A stretch of 53,606 nt of DNA from Bacteroidota bacterium. GTDB lineage: Bacteria > Bacteroidota > Bacteroidia > Bacteroidales > Prolixibacteraceae. Position numbers and translations under genes: made by a program. The notes beneath the pieces were generated by a model. That model did no database searches. It saw only the letters and a list, made by a program, of their open reading frames with translations, and was not told the DNA's origin. Location: the NCBI GenBank assembly GCA_029265715.1, contig JAJUGZ010000019.1, positions 1 through 53,606 of the forward strand. The letters are read 5' to 3'. Position 1 is the first letter of the stretch, and every line of letters begins with the position of its first letter. Shown here piece after piece: positions 27,136 to 36,766 of this stretch.

Positions 27136-29463
27136 ATGCACGAAAATCTGGTAATTGTCGAGTCACCTGCTAAAGCAAAGACCATTGAAAAGTTTTTGGG
27201 GAAAGATTTTTTTGTCACATCCAGTATGGGGCATATCCGGGATTTGGAGAAGAAAGATTTTGGGATCGATATTGAAAATAATTTTTTGCCAAAATATATC
27301 ATACCCGACGACAAGAAAAAACTTGTTTCGGAGTTAAAGAAACTGGCAAAAGAGGCGAAAGTTGTTTGGCTGGCTTCCGATGAGGATCGCGAAGGGGAAG
27401 CTATTGCCTGGCATCTGGCCGAGGTTCTGAAATTGAAGCCCGAAAACACCAGACGGATTGTTTTTCATGAAATTACGAAAGATGCAATCCTTGAAGCGGT
27501 CAAAAATCCACGTTCGATAGATTTAAATCTGGTGAACGCGCAGCAGGCCCGTCGCGTTCTCGATCGCATCGTTGGGTTCGAAGTTTCTCCGGTGCTCTGG
27601 AAAAAGGTGAAACCATCACTTTCGGCAGGTCGCGTCCAGTCGGTTGCAGTTCGGCTAATTGTCGAGCGTGAACGAGAAATCATGAACTTCAACTCAACAT
27701 CAGCTTATCGGGTTTCTGCCGGATTTTTGGTTCCTGGCCCAGACGGGAATGTTGTGGAGATGAAAGCCGAACTGAGCAAACGGTTCGACACAAAAGACGA
27801 GGCCTATCAGTTTCTTGAGAAATGCAAATCGGCAACTTTTTCCATCAGCGATATTACTCAGAAACCAAGCAAGCGCTCGCCTGCCGCGCCTTTTACTACT
27901 TCGACCTTGCAGCAGGAAGCCAGTCGTAAATTGGGCTTTTCTGTATCGCAAACCATGTCGGTTGCCCAGCGGTTGTATGAAGCCGGTAAGATTACCTACA
28001 TGCGAACCGATTCGGTAACCCTGTCAGCCCTGGCGATTAATGCCGCCGGGAAGCAGATAAAAAGCACCCTTGGCGAAAAATATCACCAGGTTCGACAGTA
28101 TAAAACGAAAAGCAAAGGAGCTCAGGAGGCTCACGAAGCAATTCGTCCAACCTATATCGATCAGGAAGAAATTTCAGGAACAGCCCAGGAAAAACGCTTG
28201 TATGAGCTGATTTGGAAACGCACCATCGCTTCGCAAATGAGCGATGCTGAGCTGGAACGTACTACGGTAACCATCGATATATCAACAGCTCCGGAGAAAT
28301 TTATAGCTTCTGGCGAAGTTTTGATCTTCGACGGTTTTCTTCGGGTTTATATGGAGTCGGTTGATGATGAGGAACAGAATGGAAATTCGAAAAGTCTGCT
28401 GCCCCCGCTGAACGTGAACCAGCAGCTGAGAGCCGATAAAATTTTTGCAACCGAACGATTTACCCAGAGGCCACCCCGATATGCCGAAGCATCTCTGGTT
28501 AAAAAACTGGAAGAGTTGGGAATTGGTCGCCCATCGACATATGCACCAACCATTACGACAATCCAAAACAGAGGATACGTGGTAAAAGAGGACCGTCCGG
28601 GAATTGAGCGGACATATACCGAATTAATCCTTTCAGGAGGTAAAATCTCAGAGAAACATAAAAAGGAAAATACAGGCGCCGAAAAATCCAAACTCTTCCC
28701 GACTGATATCGGGATGGTCGTCAATGATTTTCTGATCAAGTATTTTGATCTGATCATGGATTATAGTTTTACCGCGAAGGTTGAAAAAGAATTTGACGAG
28801 ATTGCCGAAGGCGATATTGTTTGGAATGAGATGATAAATAGTTTCTATCAGCCGTTTCACTCGAAAATAGAAAATGCGCTGAATGAAGCAGAGCGCGCTA
28901 AAGGAGAACGATTTTTGGGAAATGATCCGGTTACCGGGAAGCCCGTGTCGGTTAAGATTGGGCGTTTTGGCCCGATTGCCCAGTTGGGCGAAGCCGAAGA
29001 CGATGGTGAAAAACCGCAGTTTGCCAGTTTACGGCCAGGGCAGCATATTGAAACAATAACGATCGAAGAAGCGCTCGAACTATTCAAGTTGCCCCGGACT
29101 CTGGGTGAGTATGAAGGGAAGACGGTGACGGTGGCTATTGGGCGTTTTGGGCCGTACATCAGGCATGATAATAAATTTGTATCACTCGAAAAGGGAGTCG
29201 ATGATCCTTATTCGGTTGAACTTGACCGTGCAGTTGAGTTAATTGAAAGCAAACGGGAGAAAGATAAGAATGCCTTGGTAAAAACATTTGATGAGGATCC
29301 GGATTTGCGCATTCTGAATGGCCGCTGGGGCCCGTACATTTCATTTAAAAAGAAGAATTACAAAATCCCAAAAGGGACTAACGCAGAGGCGTTGAGTTTT
29401 ATGGATTGTCAGCAGTTGATTGAGAAGGAAAGTGCAACAGTAAAAAAGACCCGAAAAAAATAG
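27136..29463 (+). CDS. topA: DNA topoisomerase I (type IA)
   Basis: Relaxes negative supercoils by a transient 5'-phosphotyrosine break. The 775 residues contain a Toprim domain with Glu9 in VESPAKA and the acidic cluster SDEDREGE (81-88). The cleavage Tyr288 lies in KITYMRTDS with Arg290 next to it. The C-terminus carries Toprim C-terminal repeat segments in place of zinc fingers (KIGRFGPIAQLG, AIGRFGPYIRHD, NGRWGPYISFK). A Lys/Arg-rich tail ends the protein. This architecture is usual for Bacteroidota. The next gene starts 74 bases downstream, heading toward the type IX secretion genes. Confidence 0.97.
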   Translation: MHENLVIVESPAKAKTIEKFLGKDFFVTSSMGHIRDLEKKDFGIDIENNFLPKYIIPDDKKKLVSELKKLAKEAKVVWLASDEDREGEAIAWHLAEVLKLKPENTRRIVFHEITKDAILEAVKNPRSIDLNLVNAQQARRVLDRIVGFEVSPVLWKKVKPSLSAGRVQSVAVRLIVEREREIMNFNSTSAYRVSAGFLVPGPDGNVVEMKAELSKRFDTKDEAYQFLEKCKSATFSISDITQKPSKRSPAAPFTTSTLQQEASRKLGFSVSQTMSVAQRLYEAGKITYMRTDSVTLSALAINAAGKQIKSTLGEKYHQVRQYKTKSKGAQEAHEAIRPTYIDQEEISGTAQEKRLYELIWKRTIASQMSDAELERTTVTIDISTAPEKFIASGEVLIFDGFLRVYMESVDDEEQNGNSKSLLPPLNVNQQLRADKIFATERFTQRPPRYAEASLVKKLEELGIGRPSTYAPTITTIQNRGYVVKEDRPGIERTYTELILSGGKISEKHKKENTGAEKSKLFPTDIGMVVNDFLIKYFDLIMDYSFTAKVEKEFDEIAEGDIVWNEMINSFYQPFHSKIENALNEAERAKGERFLGNDPVTGKPVSVKIGRFGPIAQLGEAEDDGEKPQFASLRPGQHIETITIEEALELFKLPRTLGEYEGKTVTVAIGRFGPYIRHDNKFVSLEKGVDDPYSVELDRAVELIESKREKDKNALVKTFDEDPDLRILNGRWGPYISFKKKNYKIPKGTNAEALSFMDCQQLIEKESATVKKTRKK

Positions 29464-29537
29464 TTTCTTTAGTAATCAGGTTAGGGCTTGCTTTTTTTGT
29501 GAAAAGATTACCTTCACTTTTGTAAAAACATTTGAGC

Positions 29538-30698
29538 ATGGAACTTGATTTGTATTTTAATCCGGTTGATTTTTCGCGATTTGAGCAAGAAGCCTGGACT
29601 CAGAAAAATTATTCGTTAGGCCATCTTTTGCAAAAGAACCAGGATAAGCTGAAGCTCGAAAAGGCAGAACTGGTAATGTTTGGTGTCGAAGAAGACCGTA
29701 ATGCAGTAGAATCAGGTGCATCTCAGGCTCCGGATAAAATCAGAAGGCATTTGTACAACTTAAACCGGATCGAGTCCCGGCTCAAAGTTCTTGACTTGGG
29801 CAATATCAAAATAGGATCTTCGGTCAATGATACTTATTTTGCATTACGGGATGTTTGTGAAACCTTACTTGCCCAGAAAAAAACCGTAATTATCCTGGGA
29901 GGGAGCCAAGATTTAACCTTTGGCATTTCCAAGTGTTTTGAATCTGGATCGTTTAGTCTTGTTTCGGTCGATCCCAAGTTTGATTTTCGAAAAGGAGTAA
30001 AGCACGTTTCTTCAGAAACATACCTAAACCTGATTTTTGAAAAGCACAAGCGTATTATGCAAGGGTTTACACTGCTTGGCTATCAGAATTATTTCATCGA
30101 CTCAGCAGAGCTTGATTTCATAAACCAGAACCAGTGGGAGGCCAAACGCTTGGGACAGATCCGTTATGATATGGCTTCGGTAGAGCCTCTTCTGAGAGAT
30201 GCTGATATTTTTAGTTTCGACCTTAATGCGGTTCGTTGCATTGATGCTCCGGGGCAGTCGTTTGCTTCACCCAATGGCTTGTATGCCGAAGAGGCTTGCC
30301 AGATAGCTCGTTATGCCGGACTTGCAGATCACCTGAAAATTGCTGGTTTCTTTAATCTTTTGCCGGAGAAAGGGCTGATTGGGATTTCTGAGAAGTTGAT
30401 GGCGCAGATTGTTTGGCATTTCATCGAAGGTTTTCACAACCGGATTGTTGAAACCCCCAATATTTTAGCCGATGATTTTAATCAGTATATCATAGATATG
30501 GAGGATTTGGATTTGCCACTGCTGTTTTATCAAAGCCGAAAAACCGGCAGATGGTGGATGGAAATACGCGATGCCGCCAGTGAAGAAGAAGGACGAAGTT
30601 TTATTGTGCCATGTTCTGAAGAAGACTATGTGTTGGCCTCAAAAGATGAAATCCCTGATAGGTGGTGGAAAAATATCCGCAAATTCAATCGAAATTAA
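29538..30698 (+). CDS. arginase/formimidoylglutamase-fold protein with degenerate metal site
   Basis: A 386-residue ureohydrolase-fold protein placed directly before the type IX secretion genes. Homologues are often annotated formimidoylglutamase, but the dimetal site is not intact here. The GGxH motif reads GGSQ (121-124, His to Gln), the DAHxD motif reads DPKFD (145-149, His to Lys), and the SxDxDxxD motif reads SFDLNAVR (226-233; second and third Asp become Asn and Arg). Three of the six manganese ligands are thus missing, so hydrolysis of a guanidino or formimino substrate is unlikely. The last 80 residues (from about FIEGFHNR) look like an extra C-terminal region. The start is the ATG at 29538; a TTG lies two codons upstream. 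A scaffold or regulatory role in secretion is an inference from position only. Confidence 0.85.
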   Translation: MELDLYFNPVDFSRFEQEAWTQKNYSLGHLLQKNQDKLKLEKAELVMFGVEEDRNAVESGASQAPDKIRRHLYNLNRIESRLKVLDLGNIKIGSSVNDTYFALRDVCETLLAQKKTVIILGGSQDLTFGISKCFESGSFSLVSVDPKFDFRKGVKHVSSETYLNLIFEKHKRIMQGFTLLGYQNYFIDSAELDFINQNQWEAKRLGQIRYDMASVEPLLRDADIFSFDLNAVRCIDAPGQSFASPNGLYAEEACQIARYAGLADHLKIAGFFNLLPEKGLIGISEKLMAQIVWHFIEGFHNRIVETPNILADDFNQYIIDMEDLDLPLLFYQSRKTGRWWMEIRDAASEEEGRSFIVPCSEEDYVLASKDEIPDRWWKNIRKFNRN

Positions 30699-30779
30699 AA
30701 TATTTGGGAGGGAATAACGTTCAATGACAAGATAAGTCTGGTTACTGTATTGTGCAGTGAACTATTTTAATTTATTTTA

Positions 30780-30806
30780 CAAGCCGATACTCGGGAGTTA
30801 GGCTTG
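30780..30806 (+). promoter_or_regulatory. leader hairpin upstream of porP
   Basis: CAAGCC (30780) pairs with GGCTTG (30801), and inside it ACTC pairs with GAGT across a GG loop, with a small GAT/TA internal bulge. It ends 15 bases before the porP start codon and could affect translation of the secretion operon. Confidence 0.5.
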
Positions 30807-30821
30807 GGAGTTCTGTAAAAT

Positions 30822-31781
30822 ATGAAAAAAGAGTTTTACTTTTTATTTTTGTTAATAATACTTAACTTAGCAGCAGTCGCCCAGCAAGACCCGCAGTTCA
30901 GTTTCAATAAGTTCACTGATATAACTGTAAACCCGGGACGAGTTGGCAGTGATGGGACAATAAGTGGTTTGATTTTAAACAGATACCAGTGGGTGGGGTT
31001 CGACGGAGCGCCAAAAACATTGGTATTTAATATAGGTGCATTAACTGATTTGATGGGGGTTAAAAGCGGGGTAGGTTTAAATATTCTGAGCGATGAAATT
31101 GGGTTTTCCAAAAGCATTTCTGTTAAGTTTAATTATGCCTACCGGGCCGAGACTTCTTTAGGTAATTTAGGCGTTGGCTTTTCAGTCGGATTTCAGAATG
31201 AGTCAGTAGACGGGACTCAATGGTATATTCCTTCATTGGATGGGGCTGGTAGTAGTCCTTATGGATCGACTCAAGATGGAGCTATACCCCAAAGTGAAAC
31301 AAGCCAGTTGGCCTTTGATGCAGGTGCTGGCGTATTGCTTACTGGGAAGAATTATTATGCAGGAGTTTCGGTTACCCATTTAAATCAGGCATCAATTACT
31401 TTTGAAAACGAGGCGAGAACTTTTTTGGCCCGGCATTATTATTTGTCAGGCGGCGGCAATATCGCAATGGATAATCCGTTATTTGAGTTGCAGCCTTCTT
31501 TTTATTTTAAAACAGATATGGCTGCGTGGCAGCTTGATTTAAATGCTGACTTAGTTTACAATAAACGTTTTTCCGGAGGGATTGGATATCGGATTAATGA
31601 TGCAGTAATCGTTCGCTTTGAAGGGGAAATGAAAAATGGATTGCGAATAGGGTATGCATACGATATTACAACATCGGTAGTCGGAAGATATGGGTTTGGG
31701 TCCCATGAGATATTTTTACATTATACCTTTGATATGGGGAAAGGGAGGTATAAAAAATATAAAAGTGTGAGGTTTTTATAA
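30822..31781 (+). CDS. porP: PorP/SprF family type IX secretion system outer-membrane protein
   Basis: A 319-residue outer-membrane barrel protein of the PorP/SprF family. The signal peptide ends near AAVAQ, followed by the family opening QQDPQFSFNKFTDITVNPG and alternating beta strands up to the basic C-terminus. PorP-type proteins act in type IX secretion or gliding; some anchor surface adhesins. Within this locus it is first in the porP-gldK-gldL-gldM-gldN order known from P. gingivalis (porPKLMN). The next start, gldK, is 34 bases downstream, so they are in one operon. Confidence 0.92.
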   Translation: MKKEFYFLFLLIILNLAAVAQQDPQFSFNKFTDITVNPGRVGSDGTISGLILNRYQWVGFDGAPKTLVFNIGALTDLMGVKSGVGLNILSDEIGFSKSISVKFNYAYRAETSLGNLGVGFSVGFQNESVDGTQWYIPSLDGAGSSPYGSTQDGAIPQSETSQLAFDAGAGVLLTGKNYYAGVSVTHLNQASITFENEARTFLARHYYLSGGGNIAMDNPLFELQPSFYFKTDMAAWQLDLNADLVYNKRFSGGIGYRINDAVIVRFEGEMKNGLRIGYAYDITTSVVGRYGFGSHEIFLHYTFDMGKGRYKKYKSVRFL

Positions 31782-31815
31782 AAAGACAAAATTGGTAGCA
31801 ATATACAGCGGAACT

Positions 31816-33153
31816 ATGAGAAAATATTTTTCTTTTGGGTTGGTTGTTACAGCCATCGTGATTTTTACAAGTTGCAATAAATCGGGCAATGGCGAACTAA
31901 CCGGAGTTCAGGGACGAGGAAAATGGTTTGAACCCACTCCTTATGGGATGACATTTGTGCATCGCGGATCATTAAATGTTGGGCCCAATGATCAGGATCC
32001 ATTTTCAGCTAACACTCCTACGAAGACCATTTCGGTTGATGCATTTTGGATGGATGATACGGAGATCACCAATAATGAGTATCGTCAATTTGTTTATTGG
32101 GTGAGAGATTCTATTGCACGTACTTTACTTTCAGAACAATACCCTGAGTTTAAGATTAGCGAAGATCGGAGTGGAAACCCTATCGACCCGCCCCGCTTAA
32201 ATTGGAAGGAACGCCTGGAGTATGATAATCCCGATTATAAAGATGCTCTGGATCCAATGTATATTCCTGAAAACGAACGTTTCTTTAAGCGTAAGGAAAT
32301 TGATGCCCGTAAGTTGTTCTACGAATATTACTGGATCGACTTGAAACAGGCAGCACGCCGGAAAAACATGTATAATTACAAAACCCAAAGTTACGAAGGA
32401 ACTGTTGTGAACCAGGACGGGGTTGAGCAGGCAATTCAAAACAGGTCATCGTTTATAATGCACAATCAGGTGAATATTTATCCGGATACCTTGTGCTGGA
32501 TCCGTGATTTTACATTCTCATATAATGAACCTTGGGCAACGCGTTATTTCTGGCACCCGGGCTTTGACGATTATCCGGTTGTTGGCGTTACCTGGGAGCA
32601 AGCTAAGGCATTTTGTCATTGGAGGACCAAATTGCAAAATGATTATCTGGCTGGCAGGAGTGAAGCCACTCTTCAGGATTATCGTCTCCCGACCGAGTTT
32701 GAATGGGAATATGCAGCCCGGGGAGAAAAACAACTATCAATGTACCCGTGGGGAGGGTATTATACCCGGGACGGAGAGGGTAACTTTTTGGCTAACTTTA
32801 AACCATTGCGTGGTAATTATGTGGAAGACGGAGGCATGGCAACCTTGAAAGTTGGTAGTTATGATGCCAATGAATATGGGTTATATGACATGGCAGGGAA
32901 TGTTGCCGAATGGACGATTTCGGCTTACGACGAGTCGGCTTACATGTACATCAATGATTTTAATCCAAATTTTGAATACAACGCAACTCCGGATGATGCC
33001 CCGGCTATGAAACGTAAAGTAATCCGTGGTGGTTCGTGGAAAGATGTTTCTGCTTTTTTGCAGGTCAGTACTCGCAGTTTTGAATATCAGGATACAACGA
33101 AGTCGTACATCGGATTTCGTTGTGTAAGGTCATCTTTTGGAAATGAATTTTAA
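31816..33153 (+). CDS. gldK: type IX secretion lipoprotein GldK/PorK
   Basis: Outer-membrane lipoprotein that forms the periplasmic ring of the type IX system with GldN. The signal peptide ends in lipobox FTSC (Cys20). The rest is a formylglycine-generating-enzyme (SUMF1) fold: FWMDDTEITNNEYRQFVYW, PVVGVTWEQAKAFCHWR, LPTEFEWEYAARG, LYDMAGNVAEWT, IRGGSWKDVS and GFRCVR. It has no catalytic Cys pair, as expected for a structural member. I start at the ATG at 31816, which gives a proper signal peptide; the frame reaches back to a TTG at 31792. Followed by gldL after 21 bases. Confidence 0.95.
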   Translation: MRKYFSFGLVVTAIVIFTSCNKSGNGELTGVQGRGKWFEPTPYGMTFVHRGSLNVGPNDQDPFSANTPTKTISVDAFWMDDTEITNNEYRQFVYWVRDSIARTLLSEQYPEFKISEDRSGNPIDPPRLNWKERLEYDNPDYKDALDPMYIPENERFFKRKEIDARKLFYEYYWIDLKQAARRKNMYNYKTQSYEGTVVNQDGVEQAIQNRSSFIMHNQVNIYPDTLCWIRDFTFSYNEPWATRYFWHPGFDDYPVVGVTWEQAKAFCHWRTKLQNDYLAGRSEATLQDYRLPTEFEWEYAARGEKQLSMYPWGGYYTRDGEGNFLANFKPLRGNYVEDGGMATLKVGSYDANEYGLYDMAGNVAEWTISAYDESAYMYINDFNPNFEYNATPDDAPAMKRKVIRGGSWKDVSAFLQVSTRSFEYQDTTKSYIGFRCVRSSFGNEF

Positions 33154-33174
33154 ACCCTAATAAAATACAGAACA

Positions 33175-34152
33175 ATGAATATCAGTGAAATAATTCAGAG
33201 CAAGCGTTGGAAGGTTCTCATGGGTTATGTTTACGGTTGGGGAGCTGCAATTGTTCTTATCGGTGCATTGTTCAAGCTTCAGCATTGGGCTCATTCGGGT
33301 ATAATGCTTACAATCGGTCTGATGACAGAAGCATTTATATTCTTTATTTCGGCGTTTGAGCCTCCCATGGAATTGCCAGACTGGACTAAAGTGTATCCAG
33401 AACTTCGTGAAGATTATGAGTTGACTGAAGGGTTTGAAGAAGATACTGAGGTTGAAACCGGTAAGTTAGAGCAATTGTTAAAATCATCGGATATTACTCC
33501 GGAATTGCTCTCAAAAATAGGGAAGAGCCTGACTGATCTTTCAAATACGGCATCCGGCATCAGCGATATTTCTACGGCCACCTTGGCTACTGATATGTAT
33601 GTTCGGAATATTAGCAGCGCTGCCGAATCAATGAATACGTTTTCTGAAATTAGTAATCAGGCGAATGAAAATATTCATAAATCAGTCAGCGTATTGGTCG
33701 GATCATATAGTGAAACAGCCCGGAAAATATCAGAGACTGGAGATGGAATGCTTTCAAAGCTGCATGAGTCGAGTACAAAATTCACGAAACATATAGAAGA
33801 GTCTGGTTCTAAATTAGCCAGTTCGTATGAACAATTTTCTAATTCGCTTGAGAAGCGATTTAAAGATTTGGAAATCAATTCAAGTGTTTACAGTGAAAAT
33901 ATTGCCCAGCTGAATGCGAACCTGAAATCACTGAATTCGACCTATGAAAAGCAGCTTAAAGGGACGTCAGAACAATTGCAGGCTTCTCAGAAGTTTTTTG
34001 AGGATCTGAATCAGATGAACCAAGTAATTGCCTCGTCAATACAGGCAATGAAAAAATATCAGGAAAATGCAGAGAAACTGAATTCTCATTTAGAAGCATT
34101 GAATGGTATTTATGGCAATATGTTAGGAGCAATGAATTATAAGAAGAAGTAA
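33175..34152 (+). CDS. gldL: type IX secretion / gliding motor protein GldL
   Basis: Inner-membrane proton-channel subunit of the GldLM rotary motor that powers type IX secretion. The 325 residues have two transmembrane helices (about 16-35 and 43-62). The proton-path residues known from the family appear to be present: Lys34 and His37 in the first helix end (LFKLQHW) and Glu52 in the second helix (LMTEAFIFF), with Glu62 near its end. The long cytoplasmic part (100-320) is a Ser-rich, heptad-like coiled coil. Spacing to gldM is 15 bases. GldL has two helices per subunit in a pentamer around a GldM dimer. Confidence 0.95.
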   Translation: MNISEIIQSKRWKVLMGYVYGWGAAIVLIGALFKLQHWAHSGIMLTIGLMTEAFIFFISAFEPPMELPDWTKVYPELREDYELTEGFEEDTEVETGKLEQLLKSSDITPELLSKIGKSLTDLSNTASGISDISTATLATDMYVRNISSAAESMNTFSEISNQANENIHKSVSVLVGSYSETARKISETGDGMLSKLHESSTKFTKHIEESGSKLASSYEQFSNSLEKRFKDLEINSSVYSENIAQLNANLKSLNSTYEKQLKGTSEQLQASQKFFEDLNQMNQVIASSIQAMKKYQENAEKLNSHLEALNGIYGNMLGAMNYKKK

Positions 34153-34167
34153 TAAACTGATTCGAGG

Positions 34168-35784
34168 ATGGGAGCAAAAAATTGCCCGGAAACCCCGAGG
34201 CAGAAAATGATCAACATGATGTATTTGGTGCTGACGGCTATGTTGGCATTAAATGTTGCAGCAGAAGTTCTTGAGGCTTTTCGGGTCGTCGATGCTAGTC
34301 TAACCCAAACCTTGAGCAATGTTGATTTAAAGAATGATCAGATTTATGGGGCTTTTTCAAGCGCGTATCTGCAAAATCCGACCAAGGTAAAGGAATGGAA
34401 GGAAAAAGCGGATGAATTGAAAAGCCGTTCTGATTCTTTAAATGACAACATCATGAAGCTAAAGGAACGGTTGGTTTTAGCTTCAGGAGGTGTTTTTCTG
34501 AAAGATTTAGGCCCGGATTATGTCCTTGAGGACAATGCTCCAATCTTTGTTAATAAAGCGGGAGATACGCTTTTAATAAAAAAGGAAGATGATTTGAATA
34601 CTCCGTCCGAAATTATGATTCAGCAAAAAGCTGCCAAACAGTTAAAAGAGCAAATAATTGCCTATCGTGACTATTTGGCCTCGTTATTGGACAGTTCGTC
34701 TACCCTCCGGACAAGTATAATTCAGGATTTGGACACTTCCGATCCGAAGATTAATCTGAAAGAAGGCGGAGAAAAGAAAACCTGGGAAAGTTTACGTTTC
34801 GAGAATAAGCCCTTGATTGCGGTTATTACCATGCTTTCGAAAATACAGATTGATGTGAAAAATGCTGAAACGAACGTGGCTTCAAACCTGTACAGCCAGA
34901 TTGATGCTTCTTCGTTCAAGTTTAATAAACTGGGGGCTCAGGTTATTGCGAAATCGACATATGTACTGAGGGGTGATGTTTTTGAAGCCCAGATCTTTTT
35001 AGCTGCCGAAGATTCAACACAACGGCCGGAAATCCTTGTAAATAACCGACCCCTTGAAATGGCCGGAGGAAAAGGAATATATAAAGTTCCGGCCAAAGAG
35101 GTTGGTACATTTAAATGGGGTGGGCTTATTAAGTACAAGACGCCCGAAGGCGGATACAATACCTATCCGTTTGAAGGGCAATATCAGGTTGGAGAACCCA
35201 GTGTTACTATTTCACCAACGAAGATGAATGTGTTATACGTGGGTATCCCTAATCCTGTGAGCATTTCAGTTCCGGGTATCCCCTCCGAAAACATTGAGGT
35301 GACCATGACAAACGGGCGAATTGAGAAGAATGGGGGAGATTTTCTGGTGTATCCTTCAAAGACCGATAATACAGGGAAAGCTACCTCTATTTCTGTTGTA
35401 GCAAAATTTGGCAATGAAAGAAGGCCAATGGGATCAATGCCTTTCCGTGTTAAAGAGGTTCCACCGCCAGTTGCTACAGTGGGCGGAAAGAATGGGGGTA
35501 ATATAAAGAAAGAAGATTTTTTGGTTGAAGATGGCATTTTCGCTGAATTGAAAGATTTTGATTTTGACCTGAAATTTACGATAACAGGCTTTGATATTAC
35601 ACTAACTGGCGCCGGAGGATATGTTAAAACATGGAGTGCCAAATCCAATCGTTTTACGAACGAACAGAAAGAGCAGTTGAAAAAAATTTCGGTAGGGAGT
35701 ATAATTTATATTGATAATATTACAGCTAAAGGCGATGATGGAACAAACCGGACATTATCTCCTGTCAGTTTTAAAATTCGATAA
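34168..35784 (+). CDS. gldM: type IX secretion / gliding motor protein GldM
   Basis: Central shaft of the motor: one transmembrane helix (about residues 14-35) sits in the GldL ring and the rest projects through the periplasm to the GldKN ring. The conserved start TPRQKMINMMYLVLTAMLALN is clear, and the length of 538 residues is normal. The periplasmic part shows the known chain of domains: a helical bundle up to about 220, then Ig-like beta domains (for example VLYVGIPNPVSISVPG near 355) and the C-terminal domain. The stop is followed by one base and then the gldN start, so the two are coupled. Confidence 0.95.
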   Translation: MGAKNCPETPRQKMINMMYLVLTAMLALNVAAEVLEAFRVVDASLTQTLSNVDLKNDQIYGAFSSAYLQNPTKVKEWKEKADELKSRSDSLNDNIMKLKERLVLASGGVFLKDLGPDYVLEDNAPIFVNKAGDTLLIKKEDDLNTPSEIMIQQKAAKQLKEQIIAYRDYLASLLDSSSTLRTSIIQDLDTSDPKINLKEGGEKKTWESLRFENKPLIAVITMLSKIQIDVKNAETNVASNLYSQIDASSFKFNKLGAQVIAKSTYVLRGDVFEAQIFLAAEDSTQRPEILVNNRPLEMAGGKGIYKVPAKEVGTFKWGGLIKYKTPEGGYNTYPFEGQYQVGEPSVTISPTKMNVLYVGIPNPVSISVPGIPSENIEVTMTNGRIEKNGGDFLVYPSKTDNTGKATSISVVAKFGNERRPMGSMPFRVKEVPPPVATVGGKNGGNIKKEDFLVEDGIFAELKDFDFDLKFTITGFDITLTGAGGYVKTWSAKSNRFTNEQKEQLKKISVGSIIYIDNITAKGDDGTNRTLSPVSFKIR

Positions 35785-35785
35785 C

Positions 35786-36643
35786 ATGAATAGGGTTATA
35801 ATACTTTTAGGATTCATTACTCTTATGCTTGGAGTGCCTGGATTTAATAATGCCCAGGCGCAGATTATTGATGGTGCCTACAAGCGGGAGGATCTTTCGA
35901 AACGTAAACCTGTTGCGCTTCCCTATGTTCGGGAAGCTGATGTGGTATGGTCAAAAAAAATCTGGCGGATTGTTGATTTACGCGAAAAGATGAATCAACC
36001 CATTTATTTTCCGACTGTTGAGGCTGATGGCCGAACCAATTTAATTACACTTTTATTGAAAGGGATTGAAAATGGGCAGATTACGGCATACGATGCCCGG
36101 AATGATGATGAATTTAAAGTTCCGATGACGTTTGAACAAGTTAAAGAAGCTTTTGGCGCTACGACACGGACTGTTAATGTCAGGGATGCAAATACCGGCG
36201 AATTGGTCTCGCGCGAAGTAAAAGGCGAAATCCGGACTGGAGAAGTGAAGCAGTTCATGATTAAGGAAGAATGGTATTTCGACAAGCAAAACTCGACGAT
36301 GAATGTACGTATTATTGGTATTTGCCCCATTCAGGAATATTATCGCGATGAGGATGTAAATCGCGAAAACGTACAGCGTCGTCAGGTATTCTGGATATAT
36401 TACCCGGAAGCGCGCGGCTTGCTTGCTTCGAACGAGGTATTTAATCCGAATAATACGGCACGCAATTTATCGTTTGATGATCTATTCCTGATGCGAAAAT
36501 TCAATTCGTATATCGTTAAAGAGTCAAATGTGTACAACAATCGAGGCATAACACAATACTTGTCTGGTAAAGATGCCATGATGGAAAGCCGCAAGATTGA
36601 AAATAAAATGTTTGATTACGAACAAAATTTATGGGAATATTAA
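35786..36643 (+). CDS. gldN: type IX secretion protein GldN/PorN
   Basis: Periplasmic ring partner of GldK, 285 residues. The signal peptide ends at AQAQ (about residue 26). The family segments are PVALPYVREADVVWSKKIWRIVDLREKMNQPIY, KQFMIKEEWYFDKQNS, IGICPIQEYYRDEDV and FWIYYPEARGLLA. I start at 35786, one base after the gldM stop; the frame reaches back to 35711 inside gldM, but only the downstream ATG gives a signal peptide. Last gene of the operon: a terminator follows 21 bases later. Confidence 0.95.
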   Translation: MNRVIILLGFITLMLGVPGFNNAQAQIIDGAYKREDLSKRKPVALPYVREADVVWSKKIWRIVDLREKMNQPIYFPTVEADGRTNLITLLLKGIENGQITAYDARNDDEFKVPMTFEQVKEAFGATTRTVNVRDANTGELVSREVKGEIRTGEVKQFMIKEEWYFDKQNSTMNVRIIGICPIQEYYRDEDVNRENVQRRQVFWIYYPEARGLLASNEVFNPNNTARNLSFDDLFLMRKFNSYIVKESNVYNNRGITQYLSGKDAMMESRKIENKMFDYEQNLWEY

Positions 36644-36664
36644 TCGGTTGATTAATGATACAGA

Positions 36665-36697
36665 AGCCTTATAAGCCTCAACTTGTAAGGCTTTTTT
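36665..36697 (+). terminator. intrinsic terminator after gldN
   Basis: AGCCTTATAAG / CTTGTAAGGCT (11 pairs, one T-G wobble) with a CCTCAA loop, followed by six Ts. It closes the porP-gldKLMN operon and separates it from the second gldK-like gene. Confidence 0.88.
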
Positions 36698-36766
36698 ATT
36701 ATTTGGCATAATAGGCGGTTGATTTTTTCGTTTTTGTAGTGTTTGTTGATAGTAGAGGTTTATTAG

